From: an uncultured Alphaproteobacteria bacterium
GTDB lineage: Bacteria > Pseudomonadota > Alphaproteobacteria > Puniceispirillales > Puniceispirillaceae
Direction: 5' to 3'
Assembly (NCBI GenBank): GCA_913031555.1
Contig: CAJWDO010000046.1
Location: forward strand, 1 to 9,353
DNA: 9,353 nucleotides
Shown here: positions 7,108 to 9,353 of the stretch, one piece after another
How the letters are laid out: each line of letters opens with the position of its first letter
Numbering within the stretch: the stretch's first letter is position 1
Made by a program: the position numbers and the translations under genes
The notes under the pieces: generated by a model
The model's database searches: none
Told to the model about the DNA's origin: nothing
Seen by the model: only the letters and a program-made list of their open reading frames with translations

Positions 7108-7696
7108 TATTTTCGCTTTCGGCAAGCCTTGCCACATATCGCGCCAGCATATCAATTTCCATGTTGAGGAATTGCCCTGTTTGCAACGCGCCAAGCGTTG
7201 TCACAGCCCAGGTGTGGTCAATCACATTGATGTTGAAATCACATCCCTTGACCTCATTCACAGTCAGCGACACCCCATCAAGCGCCACTGATCCCTTTGC
7301 GGCAACGAACCGCGCCAGATGTTCCGGTGCGCGAAGCCATACGCGATGACTGTCCCCGACCGGCTCGACCGACAGAACCGAGGCCAGTCCGTCAACATGC
7401 CCCGACACGATATGGCCACCAAGCTCGTCGCCGACGCGCAGCGCACGCTCAAGATTGACCCTGCTTCCTTCCTGCCAACCACCAAGAGTGGTAACCCGCA
7501 TGGTTTCCGCCGACGCCGCCACCTCATATTCATGCGCTGTTGCAGACAGCACGGTCAGGCAGATTCCAGAATGTGCGATCGAGGCCCCAATGGCCAGGGA
7601 CGTGCAGTCCCAATCGGCGCCCACACGCAGAATTCTGTCCCCCTTGTCGGTTATGGACACTATGGTGCCCATAGACGTGACGATGCCTGTAAACAT
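7097..7696 (-). CDS. ribE: Riboflavin synthase, alpha subunit
   Basis: RibE dismutates two lumazine molecules into riboflavin and the ribitylaminouracil. The 199 residues form two lumazine-binding barrels. The first starts MFTGIV and includes SGICLTV (43-49). The second includes GGHIVSGHVDG (93-103) and DGVSLTVNEV (140-149), followed by DHTWAVTTLG (160-169) and the C-terminal helix NMEIDMLARYVARL (178-191). ATG at 7696 is chosen because the family starts MFTG. An earlier in-frame GTG at 7726 adds ten unrelated residues. The gene lies 36 bases after ribD, the widest gap in the rib block. Confidence 0.96.
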   Translation of the reverse strand: MFTGIVTSMGTIVSITDKGDRILRVGADWDCTSLAIGASIAHSGICLTVLSATAHEYEVAASAETMRVTTLGGWQEGSRVNLERALRVGDELGGHIVSGHVDGLASVLSVEPVGDSHRVWLRAPEHLARFVAAKGSVALDGVSLTVNEVKGCDFNINVIDHTWAVTTLGALQTGQFLNMEIDMLARYVARLAESENNDR

Positions 7697-7712
7697 GATA
7701 GAAAGCTGATCC

Positions 7713-7727
7713 CGTGACCGTGTCACG
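7713..7727. repeat. 15-base palindrome in the ribD-ribE gap
   Basis: CGTGAC (7713-7718) and GTCACG (7722-7727) form a perfect 6-base inverted repeat around three bases, inside the only real gap of the rib block. It ends 16 bases before the ribE start codon. As RNA it would be a small hairpin that could affect ribE translation or transcript stability. As DNA it could be a regulator site. There is no T run, so it is not a terminator. Function unknown. Confidence 0.35.
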
Positions 7728-7732
7728 CCTTT

Positions 7733-8872
7733 CTAGTCAATCTCGTGCGGCCGTTCCAGCATTAAGAAGCGATCAGGGCCGAAACTTCCCTCGGCAATCA
7801 CACAGAAAGACGCCTGCGACGGCAGTTCCCGGGTTGCAAGAGATGAGATTGACGGAATTCCGTCCGCGCCGATGAGATGTTGGCTACTCGTCCATAAAAT
7901 GCGATCGACCATGCCTTCGCGCAAGAGGCTTGCGGCCAATTTGCCGCCTGCCTCGATCATCAGACTGCCAATGCCGGCACGGGAGATAGCCTGCATCACC
8001 GCTACAAGTGATAATTTACCATCCTTACCGACCACAACTGGCCTGACATCGGCACCGGCAGCCTGAAGCGCGCTGACCGCACGGGCATCGGCATCCTCAT
8101 GGCAGAAGAATGTCAGCCCGACATCCCCTGCCGCACTGAACAGACGTGCGGTGACCGGTGTTCGCAATGATCCGTCGAGGATGAAGCGGTGCGGGCTGTC
8201 CGCACCCAACCCCGGCAGCCTGCAGGTGAATTCCGGATCGTCGGCAAGAACAGTACCGACCGCCGATAGCAATCCGTCTGACCGGCTGCGCTGCAGATGA
8301 ACATAATCGCGCATTCGCGGACCGGTGATCCAGCGTTTGGCGCCGTCGGCAAGCGCGATCATGCCATCAAGCGAAGTAGCTGTCTTCAGGGTGACAAATG
8401 GCCGCGAGCGCGTTGTTCTGCTGAAGAAACCCGCCACGATACGGCGTGCCGCTTCTGCCTCGACACCAATTCTGAGCTCAATATCATTCTCGGCAAGACG
8501 ATCAATGCCACGACCATTCACCCTTTCATCAGGATCACGAAGGGCGACAACAACGCGGGCGATGCCGGCTTCGACAAGGGCGTCCGCGCAAGGTCCCGTC
8601 TGCCCATGATGCGCGCAAGGCTCAAGCGTTACATAAGCGGTGGCCCCGTGCGCCGCCTCGCCGGCCATGGCCAGCGCCTCAACCTCGGCATGAGGGCGAC
8701 CGCCGACAGCGGTATGTCCCGTGCCAACAAGCCGTCCGTCGTCCGAGACTATGGCACAGCCGACCGGCGGGTTCGGGGCCGTTCGCCCTTCCGCGCGGCG
8801 CGCCTCGGCAATGGCAACACGCATCCATCTTCGATCATCGGCTGGCGATGGCCCCTGGGTCGTGTCAGTCAC
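7733..8872 (-). CDS. ribD: Bifunctional pyrimidine deaminase/reductase RibD
   Basis: RibD deaminates the pyrimidine product of GTP cyclohydrolase II and then reduces its ribose to ribityl. The N-terminal deaminase domain (about 13-150) carries the zinc site: His61 in PHAEVEAL with catalytic Glu63, Cys86 in EPCAHHG and Cys95 in GPCADAL. TAPNPPVG (31-38) is also typical. The reductase domain starts near 157 with RPFVTLKTATSLDG (Lys163) and contains WITG and GTVLADDPEF. The 379-residue length is normal. GTG at 8872 is preferred. It sits 5 bases after AAGGA and overlaps the nrdR stop by 8 bases. Upstream in-frame starts to 8953 would lie deep inside nrdR. Confidence 0.95.
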   Translation of the reverse strand: MTDTTQGPSPADDRRWMRVAIAEARRAEGRTAPNPPVGCAIVSDDGRLVGTGHTAVGGRPHAEVEALAMAGEAAHGATAYVTLEPCAHHGQTGPCADALVEAGIARVVVALRDPDERVNGRGIDRLAENDIELRIGVEAEAARRIVAGFFSRTTRSRPFVTLKTATSLDGMIALADGAKRWITGPRMRDYVHLQRSRSDGLLSAVGTVLADDPEFTCRLPGLGADSPHRFILDGSLRTPVTARLFSAAGDVGLTFFCHEDADARAVSALQAAGADVRPVVVGKDGKLSLVAVMQAISRAGIGSLMIEAGGKLAASLLREGMVDRILWTSSQHLIGADGIPSISSLATRELPSQASFCVIAEGSFGPDRFLMLERPHEID

Positions 8873-9242
8873 CGAGTTCCTTTTCCACAAAATCTTCGAA
8901 ATCAGTGGCTTCGCTGAAGTTCCGGTATACCGATGCATAACGGACATAGGCAACCTTATCCAACCTGGCCAAGGCCCGCATCACCAATTCACCAACAAGA
9001 TGCGATGGCACGTCACCATCCGCATTCCCTTCGAGCGTGCGGACTATGTCATTGATCGCCCGCGCCACTTCGTCCTTGTCGACATCACGCTTGCGGAGCG
9101 CAATCTCGAAGGACCGGTCAAGCTTGTCGCGATCGAATACGGATTTGCGCCCGCTTCGCTTGACAATATTGATTTCCCGGAGCTGCACGCGCTCGAATGT
9201 CGTGAAGCGCGCGTCGCAAACACCGCAAAGGCGACGGCGCCG
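8865..9242 (-). CDS. nrdR: Transcriptional regulator NrdR, 5'-truncated
   Basis: NrdR is a zinc-ribbon/ATP-cone repressor of ribonucleotide reductase genes that binds NrdR boxes. The retained part begins with RRRRLCGVCDARFTTFERVQ, which holds only the second cysteine pair of the zinc ribbon, and continues with the ATP-cone (REINIVKRSGRKSVFDRDKL through ALARLDKVAYVRYASVYRNF). The first 25 or so residues, normally MRCPxC..., are absent. The frame stays open to the window edge but turns into Arg/Ala/Pro-rich sequence unlike NrdR. A GTG at 9254 in that stretch is not a credible native start. The gene overlaps ribD and would normally head or precede the rib operon. Whether the loss is biological or an assembly chimera cannot be told from the window. 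Confidence 0.85.
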   Translation of the reverse strand, partial: RRRRLCGVCDARFTTFERVQLREINIVKRSGRKSVFDRDKLDRSFEIALRKRDVDKDEVARAINDIVRTLEGNADGDVPSHLVGELVMRALARLDKVAYVRYASVYRNFSEATDFEDFVEKELGD

Positions 9243-9352
9243 TAGAAGGCGCACGCGAGGCCGAGGACGTAGGTGAGCGCGCCGACGACGACGAGCAGGT
9301 GGTGCAGCAGCAGCGGCTTGTTGGTCGCCTCGCGCTCGCCCTGGCAGCAGTA
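9230..9352 (-). CDS. Fragment of a foreign coding frame for a hydrophobic (membrane-like) peptide
   Basis: A frame different from nrdR runs from the right edge through 41 consecutive codons that all end in G or C, at about 70% GC by hand count. The neighbouring nrdR sequence is nearer 52-62%. The peptide begins polar (YCCQGEREATNKP) and then becomes a membrane-like stretch with a double histidine (LLLHHLLVVVGALTYVLGLA). The pattern breaks at TTT (9229-9227), where nrdR sequence takes over. A Leu-His-His followed by a hydrophobic helix recalls TLC-domain membrane proteins of eukaryotes, but this is a weak guess. It is most likely the edge of a gene from another, high-GC genome joined to this contig. 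Confidence 0.5.
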
Positions 9353-9353
9353 C

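Noticed and set aside
7697..8960. FMN riboswitch in the riboflavin operon
   Set aside because: The gaps around ribD and ribE are too short and contain none of the conserved RFN-element blocks. ribD overlaps nrdR directly.
1..9353. Mobile elements, CRISPR, toxin-antitoxin or defence systems
   Set aside because: No transposase, integrase, repeat-spacer array or accessory operon is present. Every long interval is accounted for by housekeeping genes.

Overview
The window reads as an ordinary chromosomal housekeeping segment of an alphaproteobacterium, probably a marine or Rhodospirillales/SAR116-like lineage. The lineage is inferred from gene content and order: an nrdR-ribD-ribE-ribB-ribH-nusB block, a block of ubiquinol-cytochrome c chaperone (CBP3 type), DUF177, plsX, fabH, ihfA and merR, and tRNA-Pro next to merR. 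The protein sequences also look alphaproteobacterial. I see no mobile element, CRISPR array, toxin-antitoxin pair or defence island, and no convincing undescribed system.

Layout from right to left, since almost everything is on the minus strand. (1) Positions 9230-9353 carry about 120 bases of roughly 70% GC sequence. It holds a strongly coding-like reading frame for a hydrophobic peptide that does not belong to nrdR. It replaces the expected 5' end of nrdR and looks like a chimeric contig junction or a rearrangement. (2) Positions 8865-5017 hold nrdR (5'-truncated), ribD, ribE, ribB (RibBX/RibBA-like fusion), ribH and nusB. Neighbouring genes overlap by 1-11 bases or lie 11-36 bases apart, which indicates one transcription unit. 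Together RibD, RibB, RibH and RibE cover riboflavin synthesis after GTP cyclohydrolase II. The cyclohydrolase-like half of the RibB fusion lacks the zinc cysteines, so a separate RibA should exist elsewhere. (3) Positions 4515-4979 on the plus strand hold bamE, an outer-membrane assembly lipoprotein. It converges on nusB and diverges from the next block. (4) Positions 4430-428 hold the CBP3-family chaperone, a DUF177 (YceD) protein, plsX, fabH, ihfA and a MerR-family regulator. plsX/fabH and ihfA/merR overlap. This block links envelope lipid synthesis (PlsX, FabH), a respiratory complex III assembly factor and a nucleoid protein. (5) Positions 356-176 hold tRNA-Pro(CGG) with its own near-consensus sigma-70 promoter and a clean intrinsic terminator. 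(6) Positions 1-175 are AT-rich and non-coding apart from a possible gene start running off the left edge. They contain one short dyad.

The points most worth a second look are the apparent chimeric junction inside nrdR, the degenerate cyclohydrolase domain of the RibB fusion, and a short unassigned reading frame between the CBP3-family gene and DUF177.
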